A stretch of DNA of 64,000 nucleotides from Klebsiella oxytoca (GCF_009707385.1 NZ_CP046115.1:4278001-4342000), one strand, 5' to 3'; positions 32,415-43,327 are shown, numbered from the stretch's first letter. The notes: generated from the letters alone by a model not told the origin. A program made the numbers and translations.

Positions 32415-33260
32415 ATGTCTTCTTACGATAACCATCAGGCGCTGGCTGGCCTGACGCTCGGTAAATCAACCGATTACCGCGATACTTACGACGCCAGCCT
32501 GCTTCAGGGCGTCCCGCGCAGCCTGAACCGCGATCCGCTGGGCCTGCACGCCAACAATCTGCCGTTTCACGGTGCCGATATCTGGACGCTTTACGAGCTC
32601 TCCTGGTTGAATGCCAAAGGCCTGCCGCAGGTCGCCGTGGGCCACGTAGAGCTCAGCGACACGACCGTGAATCTGGTGGAGTCAAAAAGCTTTAAGCTCT
32701 ATCTCAACAGCTTTAACCAGACTCGTTTCGCCGGCTGGCAGGAGGTCGAAGCGACGCTGGCGCGCGATCTCAGCGCCTGCGCCGAAGGGCAGGTAAAAGT
32801 GTCGCTGTATCGCCTTGATGAACTCGAAGGCCAGCCGGTAGCCCATCTGCACGGCACCTGCATCGACGAGCAGGATATTGAAATCGATAACTACCAGTTC
32901 AGCGCCGATTACCTGCAGAACGCCGCTTCCGGCAAAGTTGTCGAAGAGACGCTGGTCAGCCATTTACTGAAGTCTAACTGCTTGATTACCCACCAGCCTG
33001 ACTGGGGCTCAGTACAAATCCAGTATCGCGGGGCGAAAATCGATCGTGAGAAACTGCTGCGCTATCTGGTGTCATTCCGCCATCACAACGAGTTCCACGA
33101 GCAGTGCGTAGAGCGCATCTTTAACGATATTCAACGTTTCTGCCAGCCGGAAGCCCTTTCCGTCTATGCGCGCTACACGCGCCGCGGCGGTCTGGACATC
33201 AACCCGTGGCGCAGCAACACCGATTTTGTTCCGGCTATCGGTCGCCTCGCCCGTCAATAG
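32415..33260 (+). CDS. queF: NADPH-dependent 7-cyano-7-deazaguanine reductase
   Basis: A 281-residue tunnelling-fold nitrile reductase converting preQ0 to preQ1 in queuosine synthesis. The catalytic Cys189 and Asp196 lie in [13 protein letters not shown], and the substrate-binding [13 protein letters not shown] segment is at about 88-100; it is the two-domain form found in gammaproteobacteria. With queD and queE it provides three steps of the pathway; queC is not in the window. Confidence 0.98.
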   Translation: MSSYDNHQALAGLTLGKSTDYRDTYDASLLQGVPRSLNRDPLGLHANNLPFHGADIWTLYELSWLNAKGLPQVAVGHVELSDTTVNLVESKSFKLYLNSFNQTRFAGWQEVEATLARDLSACAEGQVKVSLYRLDELEGQPVAHLHGTCIDEQDIEIDNYQFSADYLQNAASGKVVEETLVSHLLKSNCLITHQPDWGSVQIQYRGAKIDREKLLRYLVSFRHHNEFHEQCVERIFNDIQRFCQPEALSVYARYTRRGGLDINPWRSNTDFVPAIGRLARQ

Positions 33261-33371
33261 TAAACATTTTCACAATTTGCGTGCGTTAACCCGCGCGCAA
33301 GGTTGTGAAAACGCCGTCAGCAGGGCTATTGTAATCACAGGAAGACGATAATCGTCCTGTAAGGAGTTCAC

Positions 33372-34739
33372 TTGATTACACATGTTAGCCCGCTTGGTTC
33401 AATGGAAATGCTGTCGCAGCTGGAAGTGGATATGCTTAAACGCACCGCCAGCAGTGACCTGTATCAACTCTTTCGCAACTGCTCGCTTGCTGTGCTCAAC
33501 TCAGGAAGCCTGACCGATAACAGCAAAGAGCTCCTGTCTCGTTTTGAAAACTTCGATATTAACGTGCTGCGCCGCGAACGCGGCGTGAAGCTGGAACTGA
33601 TCAACCCGCCGGAAGACGCTTTCGTTGACGGGCGAATCATCCGTTCCCTGCAGGCCAACCTGTTTGCCGTACTGCGCGATATTCTGTTCGTCTACGGCCA
33701 GATCCACAACACCGTTCGCTTCCCGAATCTCGATCTGGAAAGTTCGGTGCATATCACCAACCTGGTCTTCTCCATTTTGCGCAACGCCCGTGCCCTGCAC
33801 GTGGGTGAAGCGCCAAATATGATTGTCTGCTGGGGCGGCCACTCGATTAACGAAAACGAATATCTGTACGCTCGCCGCGTCGGCAATCAGCTGGGTCTGC
33901 GCGAGCTGAATATCTGCACCGGCTGCGGACCGGGCGCGATGGAAGCACCAATGAAAGGCGCCGCCGTCGGCCATGCGCAGCAACGTTACAGAGACAGCCG
34001 CTTTATCGGTATGACCGAGCCGTCAATTATCGCCGCCGAGCCGCCGAACCCGCTGGTGAACGAACTCATCATCATGCCGGATATCGAAAAACGCCTTGAA
34101 GCGTTCGTGCGTATCGCTCACGGCATCATCATCTTCCCCGGCGGCGTGGGGACGGCGGAAGAGCTGCTTTATCTGCTGGGTATTTTGATGCACCCGTCGA
34201 ACAAGTCTCAGGTTTTACCGCTGATCCTCACCGGGCCAAAAGAGAGCGCCGATTATTTCCGCGTGCTGGATGAGTTTATCGTACATACCCTGGGCGAATC
34301 CGCCCGCCGCCACTATCGTATTATCGTCGACGATGCCGCAGAAGTCGCTCGGCAGATGAAAAAAGCGATGCCGATGGTAAAAGAGAGCCGCCGCGAAACC
34401 GGAGACGCGTACAGCTTTAACTGGTCGATGCGCATTGCCCCGGATCTGCAACTGCCGTTCGATCCTACCCATGAAAATATGGCCAACCTTAAGCTCTATC
34501 CGGACCAGCCGGTGGAAGTGCTGGCGGCGGATCTCCGTCGCGCCTTCTCCGGCATCGTTGCCGGCAACGTCAAAGAGGTTGGTATCCAGGCTATTGAGAA
34601 ATTTGGTCCATATAAAATTCACGGCGATCCGGCGATGATGCGCCGTATGGATGACCTGCTGCAGGGCTTTGTGGCTCAGCATCGTATGAAGCTGCCGGGC
34701 GGCAGCGCCTACATCCCCTGCTACGAAATCTGTTCCTGA
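33372..34739 (+). CDS. ppnN: nucleotide 5'-monophosphate nucleosidase PpnN
   Basis: A 455-residue LOG-family nucleosidase splitting purine and pyrimidine NMPs to base and ribose 5-phosphate, activated by (p)ppGpp. The Rossmann signature [16 protein letters not shown] and the [14 protein letters not shown] segment are present, with family-specific N- and C-terminal domains. The start is a TTG at 33372 with AAGGAG five bases before it; the next ATG would remove conserved residues. relA is also in the window, the source of the effector, but at a distant locus. Confidence 0.96.
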   Translation: MITHVSPLGSMEMLSQLEVDMLKRTASSDLYQLFRNCSLAVLNSGSLTDNSKELLSRFENFDINVLRRERGVKLELINPPEDAFVDGRIIRSLQANLFAVLRDILFVYGQIHNTVRFPNLDLESSVHITNLVFSILRNARALHVGEAPNMIVCWGGHSINENEYLYARRVGNQLGLRELNICTGCGPGAMEAPMKGAAVGHAQQRYRDSRFIGMTEPSIIAAEPPNPLVNELIIMPDIEKRLEAFVRIAHGIIIFPGGVGTAEELLYLLGILMHPSNKSQVLPLILTGPKESADYFRVLDEFIVHTLGESARRHYRIIVDDAAEVARQMKKAMPMVKESRRETGDAYSFNWSMRIAPDLQLPFDPTHENMANLKLYPDQPVEVLAADLRRAFSGIVAGNVKEVGIQAIEKFGPYKIHGDPAMMRRMDDLLQGFVAQHRMKLPGGSAYIPCYEICS

Positions 34740-34750
34740 GTGTTTTTCTC

Positions 34751-34783
34751 CCGGACAGCGGCTAACGCCTTGTCCGGGCTACC
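34751..34783. repeat. REP element after ppnN
   Basis: CCCGGACA...TGTCCGGG forms the usual palindromic REP stem. The rest of 34784-35160 is AT-rich, with no coding frame I can support. Confidence 0.7.
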
Positions 34784-35167
34784 GGCACGCAGATGGCGGA
34801 AAACCGCCTGGCGCGAGCCGGGAAGAAGCAAGTCACCTCACTCATCCTGTACACCAGCCCTGCTCCCTCCCCCAGCAATCCGCCTGCATATTTTCCAATA
34901 AACTCCATTCCTTTCTGAAACTTTTGCAATTTTTTTACATAGCCAATCGTTTGCGTTTCCAAAAACAGCAATAAATATCACCATAAAAAATAGATTTAAG
35001 GGTAAAAACGTCGAGAACATCGCATTTTTACAGTAAAAACCTCGTTATTACGCCAAGACACTATTCTGTCATATGCTGAAAATGATAGCCTCCGCGCAAC
35101 AAATCTCTGGCTGACAGCCATATACAGGCTGTTGGGCTAAAAATGCTCACATTAAAAGTGGATTATT

Positions 35168-35190
35168 GCATTTGAGATCATGATCACTGA
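35168..35190 (+). promoter_or_regulatory. probable CRP site upstream of sdaC
   Basis: TTTGAGATCATGATCACTGA matches the CRP dyad (TGTGA-N6-TCACA) with the TCAC half intact and one weak half. It lies about 150 bp before sdaC. sdaC/sdaB expression is known to respond to CRP and Lrp in E. coli. Confidence 0.6.
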
Positions 35191-35326
35191 TGCATTCACT
35201 TTATAAATGTATCTTCCCGCACCAATTGTTACGGAGAAAATGTCTAAAAAACCGTACACAAACGAATTTCATATTATTTAGTCGTTTTTATTTAATAGAT
35301 TTTGTTGCTTCCTCCAGGAGATACAG

Positions 35327-36616
35327 ATGGAAACCACTCAAACCAGCACCATCGTTTCGGATGCTACCCGTAGCGGTTGGCGTAAGACGGACACCATGTG
35401 GATGCTGGGCCTGTACGGCACGGCTATCGGCGCCGGCGTACTGTTCCTGCCAATCAACGCCGGTGTTGGCGGTATGATCCCGCTGATTATTATGGCGATT
35501 CTGGCCTTCCCGATGACTTTCTTCGCTCACCGTGGAATGACCCGCTTCGTGCTGTCCGGTAAGAATCCGGGCGAAGATATCACCGAAGTGGTAGAAGAGC
35601 ACTTCGGCGTCGGCGCAGGTAAGCTGATTACGCTGCTCTACTTCTTCGCCATCTACCCGATTCTGTTGGTATACAGCGTGGCGATTACCAACACCGTCGA
35701 AAGCTTCATGGCGCACCAGCTGCACATAACGCCGCCGCCGCGTGCGATTCTTTCCCTGATTCTGATTGTCGGCATGATGACCATCGTGCGCTTCGGCGAG
35801 CAGATGATTGTAAAAGCGATGAGCGTGCTGGTATTCCCGTTTGTTATCGCTCTGATGATTCTGGCTCTGTACCTTATCCCGCAGTGGAACGGCGCGGCGC
35901 TGGAAACCTTGTCTCTGAGCAGCGCGACTGCGACCGGTAACGGCCTGTGGATGACCCTGTGGCTGGCAATTCCGGTGATGGTGTTCTCCTTCAACCACTC
36001 GCCGATCATCTCCTCTTTCGCCGTGGCGAAACGTGAAGAGTACGGCGAAGGCGCAGAGAAAAAATGCTCCAGCATTCTGGCCCGCGCGCACATCATGATG
36101 GTGCTGACCGTCATGTTCTTCGTCTTCAGCTGCGTACTGAGCCTCTCTCCGGCGGACCTGGCGGCGGCAAAAGAGCAGAACATTTCGATTCTGTCCTACC
36201 TGGCTAACCACTTTAATGCGCCAATCATCGCCTGGATGGCGCCGATTATTGCGATGATCGCCATCACCAAATCCTTCCTCGGCCACTATCTGGGCGCCCG
36301 TGAAGGCTTTAACGGCATGGTGATTAAATCCCTGCGCGGTAAAGGTAAGTCTATCGAAATCAACAAGCTGAACAAAATCACCGCGCTGTTCATGCTGGTT
36401 ACTACCTGGATTGTGGCGACCCTGAACCCAAGCATCCTTGGGATGATCGAAACCCTGGGCGGCCCGATCATCGCAATGATTCTGTTCCTGATGCCGATGT
36501 ACGCGATTCAGAAAGTCCCGGCCATGCGCAAATATAGCGGCCACATCAGCAACGTTTTCGTGGTGATTATGGGCCTGATAGCTATCTCCGCAATTTTCTA
36601 CTCTCTGTTTAGCTAA
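35327..36616 (+). CDS. sdaC: serine:H+ symporter
   Basis: A 429-residue inner-membrane carrier of the HAAAP/STP family (SdaC), with about 11 hydrophobic segments, the N-terminal [19 protein letters not shown] and the central [18 protein letters not shown]. It imports L-serine for the dehydratase encoded next. AGGAGATACAG upstream of the ATG is a good ribosome-binding site. Confidence 0.97.
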   Translation: METTQTSTIVSDATRSGWRKTDTMWMLGLYGTAIGAGVLFLPINAGVGGMIPLIIMAILAFPMTFFAHRGMTRFVLSGKNPGEDITEVVEEHFGVGAGKLITLLYFFAIYPILLVYSVAITNTVESFMAHQLHITPPPRAILSLILIVGMMTIVRFGEQMIVKAMSVLVFPFVIALMILALYLIPQWNGAALETLSLSSATATGNGLWMTLWLAIPVMVFSFNHSPIISSFAVAKREEYGEGAEKKCSSILARAHIMMVLTVMFFVFSCVLSLSPADLAAAKEQNISILSYLANHFNAPIIAWMAPIIAMIAITKSFLGHYLGAREGFNGMVIKSLRGKGKSIEINKLNKITALFMLVTTWIVATLNPSILGMIETLGGPIIAMILFLMPMYAIQKVPAMRKYSGHISNVFVVIMGLIAISAIFYSLFS

Positions 36617-36622
36617 TATCCC

Positions 36623-36642
36623 CCGCGCCGCTTAACCGCGGC
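36623..36642 (+). terminator. hairpin between sdaC and sdaB
   Basis: GCGCCGC and GCGGCGC form a 7-bp stem with a 6-nt loop, followed by ACTTTTCG. It probably reduces, rather than ends, transcription into sdaB. Confidence 0.55.
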
Positions 36643-36669
36643 GCACTTTTCGACAGCACTGGATGCATC

Positions 36670-38037
36670 ATGATCAGCGTATTCGATATTTTTAAAATCG
36701 GCATTGGCCCTTCCAGCTCCCACACCGTTGGACCGATGAAAGCGGGCAAACAATTCACGGACGATCTTATTGAACGCGGGCTGCTTTCCGAGGTAACTAA
36801 AGTCGTCGTCGATGTCTACGGCTCCCTTTCCCTGACCGGTAAAGGCCACCATACAGATATCGCGATTATTATGGGCCTCGCGGGCAATCTGCCGGATACC
36901 GTCGACATCGACGCGATTCCCGGCTTTATCCAGGACGTCAACACCCATGGCCGCCTGATGCTGGCGAACGGTCAGCGCGAAGTAGAATTCCCGGTCGATC
37001 GGTGCATGAATTTCCATGCCGACAACCTGTCGCTGCACGAGAACGGCATGCGCATCACCGCTTTGGGCGGCGAGAAGGTTCTCTACAGCCAGACTTACTA
37101 CTCCATCGGCGGCGGTTTTATCGTCGATGAAGACAATTTCGGCGTAACCAACGAAGCGCCGGCCGCCGTCCCTTATCCGTACAAAAACGCCGCCGATCTG
37201 CAGCGCCACTGTCGCGAAAGCGGACTATCGCTTTCAGGCCTGATGATGCAAAACGAGCTGGCGCTGCACAGTAAAGAAGAGCTGGAACAGCACTTTGCCG
37301 CGGTCTGGGAAGTGATGAGCAGCGGCATTGAACGCGGTATCACCACCGAAGGCGTGCTGCCGGGCAAACTGCGCGTTCCGCGTCGCGCCGCCGCGCTGCG
37401 TCGCATGCTGGTAAGCCAGGACAACACCAGCAGCGACCCGATGGCGGTCGTTGACTGGATTAACATGTTCGCCCTGGCGGTTAACGAAGAGAACGCCGCC
37501 GGCGGACGCGTGGTGACCGCACCGACCAACGGCGCCTGCGGCATCGTGCCCGCGGTGCTGGCCTACTACGACAAGTTCATCCGTAAAGTGAACGCCAACT
37601 CGCTGGCGCGCTATATGCTGGTCGCCAGCGCCATTGGCTCACTTTATAAGATGAACGCTTCGATTTCCGGCGCCGAAGTGGGCTGCCAGGGCGAAGTCGG
37701 CGTAGCCTGCTCAATGGCGGCAGCCGGTCTGGCTGAACTGCTGGGCGGCAGTCCGGGTCAGGTGTGCATTGCGGCGGAAATCGGCATGGAGCATAACCTC
37801 GGCCTCACCTGCGATCCGGTCGCCGGTCAGGTGCAGGTACCGTGCATCGAGCGTAACGCTATCGCCGCGGTTAAAGCAGTCAACGCCGCACGTATGGCGC
37901 TGCGCCGCACCAGCGAGCCGCGGGTTTGCCTCGATAAGGTCATCGAGACCATGTACGAAACGGGCAAAGATATGAACGCCAAATATCGCGAAACTTCACG
38001 CGGCGGCCTGGCGATGAAGATTGTCGCCTGCGATTAA
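36670..38037 (+). CDS. sdaB: L-serine dehydratase 2
   Basis: A 455-residue iron-sulfur L-serine deaminase producing pyruvate and ammonia. The N-terminal beta domain has GIGPSSSHTVGPM; the alpha domain has TAPTNGACGIVPAVL, GCQGEVGVACSMAAAGL and MEHNLGLTCDPV, carrying the conserved cysteines that bind the [4Fe-4S] cluster. It forms a two-gene unit with sdaC. Confidence 0.97.
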   Translation: MISVFDIFKIGIGPSSSHTVGPMKAGKQFTDDLIERGLLSEVTKVVVDVYGSLSLTGKGHHTDIAIIMGLAGNLPDTVDIDAIPGFIQDVNTHGRLMLANGQREVEFPVDRCMNFHADNLSLHENGMRITALGGEKVLYSQTYYSIGGGFIVDEDNFGVTNEAPAAVPYPYKNAADLQRHCRESGLSLSGLMMQNELALHSKEELEQHFAAVWEVMSSGIERGITTEGVLPGKLRVPRRAAALRRMLVSQDNTSSDPMAVVDWINMFALAVNEENAAGGRVVTAPTNGACGIVPAVLAYYDKFIRKVNANSLARYMLVASAIGSLYKMNASISGAEVGCQGEVGVACSMAAAGLAELLGGSPGQVCIAAEIGMEHNLGLTCDPVAGQVQVPCIERNAIAAVKAVNAARMALRRTSEPRVCLDKVIETMYETGKDMNAKYRETSRGGLAMKIVACD

Positions 38038-38045
38038 CCTTATCT

Positions 38046-38069
38046 CCCGGTATGTTATGGCATACTGGG
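38046..38069 (+). terminator. hairpin after sdaB
   Basis: CCCGGTATG and CATACTGGG pair over eight or nine positions with a 6-nt loop, 8 nt after the stop. The U-tract is poor. Confidence 0.5.
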
Positions 38070-38183
38070 CTCCCTGCCCTCACCGTCATCCTTCATTTAT
38101 GTTATATAAATGATAATTTAGTTATTTCTTAGTTATAAAGACGATTTGTTACCTTACGGAAAACCGCCTAAGGAGAACGAATC

Positions 38184-39125
38184 ATGTACCGATTATCCCG
38201 TCCTGCGCTGCTGCTATTGCTTGCCGGCTTATCCGCTTCCACGCTGGCGAAAACGCCGGAAACCGTCAATATCGGCTATCAAAAAGCCAATATCTTCGCG
38301 CTGCTGAAATATCGCGGCACCCTTGATGAAAGCTTTAAAAAGCAGGGTATCGCCGTGCGCTGGATAGAATTTCCCGCCGGACCGCAGATGCTGGAGGGGC
38401 TGAACGTGGGTAGCATCGACCTCGCCGCCACCGGCGACGCGCCGCCGGCCTTTGCCCAGGCAGCGCAGGCGGACCTGGTCTATCTGGCCCACTCGCCGGC
38501 GAATCCAAAAACCGAGGCCATCGTGGTGGCGGAAAACTCGGCGATTAAAAGCGTCGCCGACCTTAAGGGCAAACGCGTGGGCTTAAACAAAGGCTCCGAC
38601 GTGAACTACCTGCTGGTAACCGCGCTGGAGAAAGCCGGGCTGAGCTATAAAGATATCACTCCGGTCTATCTACCCCCTGCCGACGCCCGCGCCGCTTTCC
38701 AGCGTGGAGCAATTGACGCGTGGGTTATCTGGGATCCTTTCCTTGCAGAAGTGGAAACCAATGCCAAAGCCCGACAGATTCGCAATGCCGAAGGTCTGGT
38801 GCCGCACTACACCTTCTACCTGGCAAGCCGCAAATTTGCTGATGCTTATCCGGACACCGCGAAGCAGGTGGTTGATGAGCTGGCTAAACTGAGTGAATGG
38901 GCCAACGGCCATCAGGACGATGCCGCCGGAATTCTTTCCACGTCAACCGGGCTGGATAAGGCTATCTGGCTGAAGACGCTGGCGCGCCTGCCCTACGGCG
39001 CCGAGCGGATGACGCCAGCGGTCTATAACGAGCAGCAGGCGCTGGCGGATACTTTCACCCGTATCGGCCTGCTGCCGGTGAAAGTCGATGTGCGCAGCGC
39101 GACCTGGTCGCTGGATAAGCAGTAA
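38184..39125 (+). CDS. aliphatic sulfonate ABC transporter substrate-binding protein (SsuA-like)
   Basis: A 313-residue exported binding protein with a signal peptide (hydrophobic run 8-20, likely cleavage after TLA at 22). It belongs to the SsuA/TauA/NMT1 family: EFPAGPQMLEGLNVG, TGDAPPAFAQA, DLKGKRVGLNKGSDVNYLL and GAIDAWVIWDPF. No permease or ATPase gene is adjacent, so it must use a transporter encoded elsewhere, or the SsuBC of the main operon. AAGGAG stands 9 nt before the ATG. It is 135 nt from the convergent monooxygenase operon, and its sequence is clearly related to the C-terminal half of the regulator at 43.6-45.5 kb. Confidence 0.9.
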   Translation: MYRLSRPALLLLLAGLSASTLAKTPETVNIGYQKANIFALLKYRGTLDESFKKQGIAVRWIEFPAGPQMLEGLNVGSIDLAATGDAPPAFAQAAQADLVYLAHSPANPKTEAIVVAENSAIKSVADLKGKRVGLNKGSDVNYLLVTALEKAGLSYKDITPVYLPPADARAAFQRGAIDAWVIWDPFLAEVETNAKARQIRNAEGLVPHYTFYLASRKFADAYPDTAKQVVDELAKLSEWANGHQDDAAGILSTSTGLDKAIWLKTLARLPYGAERMTPAVYNEQQALADTFTRIGLLPVKVDVRSATWSLDKQ

Positions 39126-39165
39126 TATAGTTTGCCATCCCCGGCCAGCAGACGGCGGTGGACCT

Positions 39166-39252
39166 GTAGCCCGGACAGGCGCGTCAAGCGCCGCCTCCGG
39201 GAAAAACCTACCGCCCCACAGTTCCCCCCTCACCCTTCGGGGAGAGGGGGAC
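39166..39252. repeat. REP/BIME-like elements between convergent genes
   Basis: GTAGCCCGGACAGGCG...CGCCTCCGGGAA gives a REP-type stem, followed by a CCCCTCACCCTTCGGGGAGAGGG repeat. They fill the gap between the binding protein and the monooxygenase operon and probably supply the termination signals. Confidence 0.7.
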
Positions 39253-39260
39253 CGGCAAAA

Positions 39261-40667
39261 TTAACTTACTTTCTCTTTACTCCCGACCGCCAGCTGCGCG
39301 CCGTGGCGATAGCCTGCGCCCGGATGCGGCGCAGCCAGCCGCGGTCCGGCGCCGAACAGCTTCTCGCGCAGGGTTCCCTCGCGATACTCCTGTTTAAACA
39401 CGCCGCGCTTTTGCAGCTCAGGAATGAGTAAATCCACCACGTCGCGGAAGGTTTCGTGGGTCACCGCATAGGCGAGGTTAAAACCATCGACGTCGGTCTC
39501 TTCGACCCAGGACTGCAGCTCATCGGCGACCGTTTGCGGGCTGCCAACCACCAGCGGCCCGAAGCCGCCGATCCCCGCCCAGTCCGCCAGCTTCTGCACG
39601 GTCCACTGGCTGTTCGGATCCGCGGTGGAAAACGCCTCTACCATCGACTGAATCGCGTTGGTATGCAGATACTCCAGCACCTGATCCGGCTGATACTGAC
39701 CAAGATCGATACCGGTCCAGCCAGAGAGCAGCGCCAGCGCCCCTTCGTAGCTGACGTACGGTTTATACTCCTGCCATTTAGCCTGCGCTTGGCGATCGGT
39801 TTCGCCAACAATCACCGTCTGCATGTTAAAGATCAGGATACTGCGCGGATCGCGCCCGGCCTCTTCGGCGCGACGGCGAATATCCGCCACCGTCTTTTTC
39901 AGCAGGACTTTCGACGGTGCGCCAACAAATACGCACTCCGCGTGCCCCGCGGCGAACTGCTTGCCGCGGCTGGAGGCGCCCGCCTGATAGAGCACCGGCG
40001 TACGCTGCGGCGACGGTTCGCAGAGGTGGATCCCCGGCACCGAAAAGAAGTTGCCCTGATGGTTAATCGGGTGAATTTTTCGCGGATCGCTGAAGATCTT
40101 GCGCTCCCTGTCGCGCAGCACCGCACCGTCTTCCCAGCTGCCTTCCAGCAGCTTATAGACCACTTCCAGATATTCATCGGCGTAGTCGTAACGGGCGTCA
40201 TGGTCGGTCTGCGCTTTCTGGCCAATATTACGCGCTCCGCTTTCCAGATAGGAGGTCACGATATTCCACCCGACGCGCCCCTTCGTCAGATGGTCGAGGG
40301 TCGACAGACGGCGGGCGAACGGATAGGGATGCTCAAAGGAGAGCGAAGCGGTCAGGCCAAATCCCAGATGCTCCGTCACCAGCGCCATCGGCGTAATCAG
40401 CGCCAACGGATCGTTGACCGGCACCTGCGCTGCCTGGCGGATCGCCGCATCGCCGTTGCCGTTCAGCACGTCGTAGACCCCAAGCACGTCGGCGATAAAC
40501 AGTCCGTCAAACTTGCCGCGCTCCAGCAGACGCGCCAGGTCGACCCAATACTCAAGATCTTTATACTGCCACGAGCGGTCGCGCGGATGGGCCCACAGCC
40601 CCGGCGACTGGTGGCCGACGCAGTTCATATCAAAAGCATTCAGACGAATTTCACGTTGTGATGACAT
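39261..40667 (-). CDS. LLM-class flavin-dependent monooxygenase (NtaA/SnaA/DszA type)
   Basis: A 468-residue FMNH2-dependent monooxygenase of the bacterial luciferase-like superfamily, NtaA/SnaA/DszA/SoxA subgroup. Visible features are GLFIADVLGVYD, the LDHLTKGRVGWNIVTSY motif, and PVLYQAGASSRGKQFAA with the flavin-phosphate loop. Family members oxidise sulfur or nitrogen compounds such as dibenzothiophene sulfone or nitrilotriacetate. The ATG at 40667 has GGAGAG upstream; the longer frame back to 40757 overlaps the previous gene and contains a GC-rich hairpin, so it is not preferred. It is the last gene of the operon; no flavin reductase gene is nearby. The substrate is unknown. Confidence 0.9.
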   Translation of the reverse strand: MSSQREIRLNAFDMNCVGHQSPGLWAHPRDRSWQYKDLEYWVDLARLLERGKFDGLFIADVLGVYDVLNGNGDAAIRQAAQVPVNDPLALITPMALVTEHLGFGLTASLSFEHPYPFARRLSTLDHLTKGRVGWNIVTSYLESGARNIGQKAQTDHDARYDYADEYLEVVYKLLEGSWEDGAVLRDRERKIFSDPRKIHPINHQGNFFSVPGIHLCEPSPQRTPVLYQAGASSRGKQFAAGHAECVFVGAPSKVLLKKTVADIRRRAEEAGRDPRSILIFNMQTVIVGETDRQAQAKWQEYKPYVSYEGALALLSGWTGIDLGQYQPDQVLEYLHTNAIQSMVEAFSTADPNSQWTVQKLADWAGIGGFGPLVVGSPQTVADELQSWVEETDVDGFNLAYAVTHETFRDVVDLLIPELQKRGVFKQEYREGTLREKLFGAGPRLAAPHPGAGYRHGAQLAVGSKEKVS

Positions 40668-40741
40668 AGCACTCTCCACGGCGCGCCCCGCCGTCGGGAC
40701 GCGCGCATAATCAGTTAAGGGAATCGGGGGATAAAAGGCGT

Positions 40742-42139
40742 TCAGAACGCCGGACATCGGGCGGCTTGTTTAATACCCAGCGTCAGCAGCGCTTCAGCGG
40801 CCACGATGGCGGCATGGTCAGCCACCTGCGGCAGCCCCATCAGCTCTCCGAAGCGGGCCCGCGCGGCGGGGCCGGAAACCAACAGAGTGGGGTTGGCCTG
40901 CCCTTCACGATCGATCGCCCGCGAGCGGCAATCGACGTCGAGGCCGAGGCCAAACGCATCGGCGCGTATCAGCCCATCCTGGCTCAGCTGGCGCAACAGC
41001 GGCTGGCTGTCGGTCAGCGCTCCATGCGCCGGGCCGGTGGTTAAAATAAAATGATCAACGCTCACCCGCTGCGATTCACCGCTGCGCGGTGACAGGGTTA
41101 ACGTCAGCTTTTGCGCATCGCCTTCCAGCGCCGTCAGCCTGGCCGCCAGAATTTTCAGACTGCCGTCGAACTGACGCTGTTCAAGTACCCCGGCTACCTG
41201 CGGAGCGATACGGTAGCGGTGAACGTCCCAGTAGCTGCGCAAATGACGCAGGAAGCGCTGGCGATCGGCAACCGTCAGCGCCTGCCAGATGCTTTGCCCC
41301 TGATTGCGCACCGCGTCCAGCACCACCTGCCAGGCCTCCCCCTGCTCCGCCGCGCGCCTGATATCCAGACGGATTTGCCGCAGCCGCTGGCGCAGCGATC
41401 CGCGATCGTATTCGCCAGGCCAGGGTTCACTATTACCACTCAGGTTGCTGCGGGACAGCAGTCCGCGGCGTGAAAATGCGCTTATCGGCCCCCGATGGCC
41501 CAATCGCGTCAGAGTCGCAACGGTATCCGCCATCGTCAGACCGGTGCCCATAACCGCCACGCTGGCCTCCGGCGCGATATTCTCCAGAACACCGGCCATC
41601 CAGGGATTGGCGATAAGCGCCGGATGGGTCGCAAACGGTGTCGCGAGCGCTGGCAAAGAGGGCGGCGGATGGCTGATTGCCAGCACCAGCAGATTGGCCG
41701 ATAGTCGACGACCGCTGTCGGTGATAACTTCGCCATCTTTAAAGCTCAGCGCCTGCTCGCGTAAATGCGTCAGTCTCCCGGCGCTGGCTCGCGCCTCCTC
41801 GGCGAAACGCTGGGCGACGTAGCGACCAAACTGGCCGCGCTGCGGATAGACCGCTCCGTCTTCCAGTAGAGCCTGCGGATCATCAGCAAAAGCAGGCTGG
41901 CTGCGGTACCAGCGATCGAATGCCCCCTCCTCCTCTCCAGCAAGCTGCATCCGCGCGGCGGGAACGTTGATCCGATGGCTCGGTTCAGTGGTGGAGTAGG
42001 CCACGCCCGCGCCGGGAACCTCGCGCGGCTCCAGCAGCGTTACCCGCACGCCAGCCGGCGCCAGACGCAGGAGATGAATAGCCACCGCCGCGCCGCTAAA
42101 TCCGCCGCCAACAATCACCACATGAGGTTCAGTTTGCAT
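40742..42139 (-). CDS. FAD/NAD(P)-binding protein, possible oxidoreductase
   Basis: A 465-residue protein of the NAD_binding_9 / FAD-NAD(P)-binding family. Two dinucleotide-binding motifs are visible: VVIVGGGFSGAAVAIHLL at the N-terminus (FAD) and VAVMGTGLTMADTVATL near 192 (NAD(P)). It has the conserved RINVPAARMQL and the FILTTGPAHG region. It lies 15 nt after the SsuD-like gene and 74 nt before the second monooxygenase, so it is co-transcribed. It might oxidise an intermediate or supply reduced flavin, but it does not look like the small SsuE-type reductases. The function is inferred from context. Confidence 0.85.
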   Translation of the reverse strand: MQTEPHVVIVGGGFSGAAVAIHLLRLAPAGVRVTLLEPREVPGAGVAYSTTEPSHRINVPAARMQLAGEEEGAFDRWYRSQPAFADDPQALLEDGAVYPQRGQFGRYVAQRFAEEARASAGRLTHLREQALSFKDGEVITDSGRRLSANLLVLAISHPPPSLPALATPFATHPALIANPWMAGVLENIAPEASVAVMGTGLTMADTVATLTRLGHRGPISAFSRRGLLSRSNLSGNSEPWPGEYDRGSLRQRLRQIRLDIRRAAEQGEAWQVVLDAVRNQGQSIWQALTVADRQRFLRHLRSYWDVHRYRIAPQVAGVLEQRQFDGSLKILAARLTALEGDAQKLTLTLSPRSGESQRVSVDHFILTTGPAHGALTDSQPLLRQLSQDGLIRADAFGLGLDVDCRSRAIDREGQANPTLLVSGPAARARFGELMGLPQVADHAAIVAAEALLTLGIKQAARCPAF

Positions 42140-42154
42140 ACATTTGACCTTCCC

Positions 42155-43327
42155 TCAGCTTGCGCTGACCTGTTTCACCGGACGCTTATCGCCGCCGATG
42201 GTTTCACCGAATGGGCCGGTATTCACGCTACGCGCCTTCGGCTGCTCATGGCCCGCCAGCGGCAGTAGCGGCATCACCAGGTCGGCGAAGCGATGAGCCT
42301 CTTCCAGATGCGGGTAACCGGAGAAAATAAAGTTGGTGATGCCGAGCGCCTGATATTCACGAATGCGTTCTGCCACCTGCTGCGGATTGCCGACCAGCGC
42401 CGTCCCGGCTCCGCCGCGCACCAGCCCTACGCCTGCCCACAGGTTCGGCGCAATGCGCAGATTTTCCCGCGATCCTTTATGCAGCGCGCTCATTCGCGAC
42501 TGCCCGGTGGAATCCATGCGGGCAAAAATTTTCTGCGCCTGGGCGATAGTTTCGTCGTCGAGATGAGAAATCAAACGATCGGCCGCAGCCCACGCCTCTT
42601 CTTCAGTTTCGCGCACAATCACGTGCAGACGAATCCCGTACTGCAGCGTACGTCCCCTGGCGGCGGCACGCTCGCGCACTACCGCCAGTTTTTCAGCCAC
42701 CAGCGCCGGCGGTTCACCCCAGGTCAGATAGGTGTCGATTTGATCGGCGGCGACGTCGATAGCCTCCTCAGAAGAACCGCCAAAATAGAGCGGCGGGCCG
42801 TTTTCCTGTACCGGTGGAAACAGTACTTCCGCGCCTTCTACGTGAATATGCTCGCCATGATAATCCACCTTTTCGCCTTTCAGCAGGCGCGAGTAGACGT
42901 CGAGAAATTCGCGGGTCACCTGATAGCGTTCGCCGTGGCTGAGGAAAATGCCGTCGCCTTTGTTTTCCACCGGATCGCCGCCGGTAACGACGTTAATCAG
43001 CAGCCGACCGCCCGACAGACGATCGAGCGTCGCCGCCATTCTCGCCGCCAGCGTCGGCGGCTGCAGACCGGGACGGACGGCCACCAGATAGCGCAGACGG
43101 CGGGTCAGCGGCGCCAGCGCCGAGGCCACCAGCCAGGAGTCTTCGCAGCTTTTCCCGGTAGGGATCAGCACGCCGTAGTAGCCGAGGCTGTCGGCCGCCA
43201 GCGCTACCTGCTGCAGGTAAGGCAGATCAACCGGGCGTCCGCCCTCGGCGGTGCCCAGATAGCGGCCATCGCCGTGGGTGGGCAGGAACCAGAACACATT
43301 GATTTTATCGTCGGCTTTTTTCGTCAT
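42155..43327 (-). CDS. FMNH2-dependent alkanesulfonate monooxygenase (SsuD-like)
   Basis: A 390-residue luciferase-like monooxygenase closely resembling SsuD, which converts alkanesulfonates to aldehyde and sulfite. Key regions are [24 protein letters not shown] (equivalent of SsuD Cys54), the [18 protein letters not shown] loop, [14 protein letters not shown] and [16 protein letters not shown] carrying the Arg/His pair. The C-terminus is longer than SsuD and ends in polar residues. [12 protein letters not shown] is chosen as the start with AGGAAA upstream. It is the first gene of the operon, directly behind the sigma-54 promoter at 43398-43412. Whether it is SsuD itself or a paralogue with a different chain-length preference cannot be told. 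Confidence 0.93.
   Translation of the reverse strand: MTKKADDKINVFWFLPTHGDGRYLGTAEGGRPVDLPYLQQVALAADSLGYYGVLIPTGKSCEDSWLVASALAPLTRRLRYLVAVRPGLQPPTLAARMAATLDRLSGGRLLINVVTGGDPVENKGDGIFLSHGERYQVTREFLDVYSRLLKGEKVDYHGEHIHVEGAEVLFPPVQENGPPLYFGGSSEEAIDVAADQIDTYLTWGEPPALVAEKLAVVRERAAARGRTLQYGIRLHVIVRETEEEAWAAADRLISHLDDETIAQAQKIFARMDSTGQSRMSALHKGSRENLRIAPNLWAGVGLVRGGAGTALVGNPQQVAERIREYQALGITNFIFSGYPHLEEAHRFADLVMPLLPLAGHEQPKARSVNTGPFGETIGGDKRPVKQVSAS

Noticed and set aside
34762..35020. Two small minus-strand frames upstream of sdaC
   Set aside because: They overlap in different frames, have no ribosome-binding site and match nothing I recognise.
35288..36544. 418-codon open frame opposite sdaC
   Set aside because: A His/Arg/Gln-rich shadow of a membrane-protein gene; not plausible as a protein.
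38038..38183. Sigma-54 promoter for the exported binding-protein gene (TGGCATA at about 38058)
   Set aside because: The -12 GC is not at the right distance, and no copy of the enhancer dyad is present.
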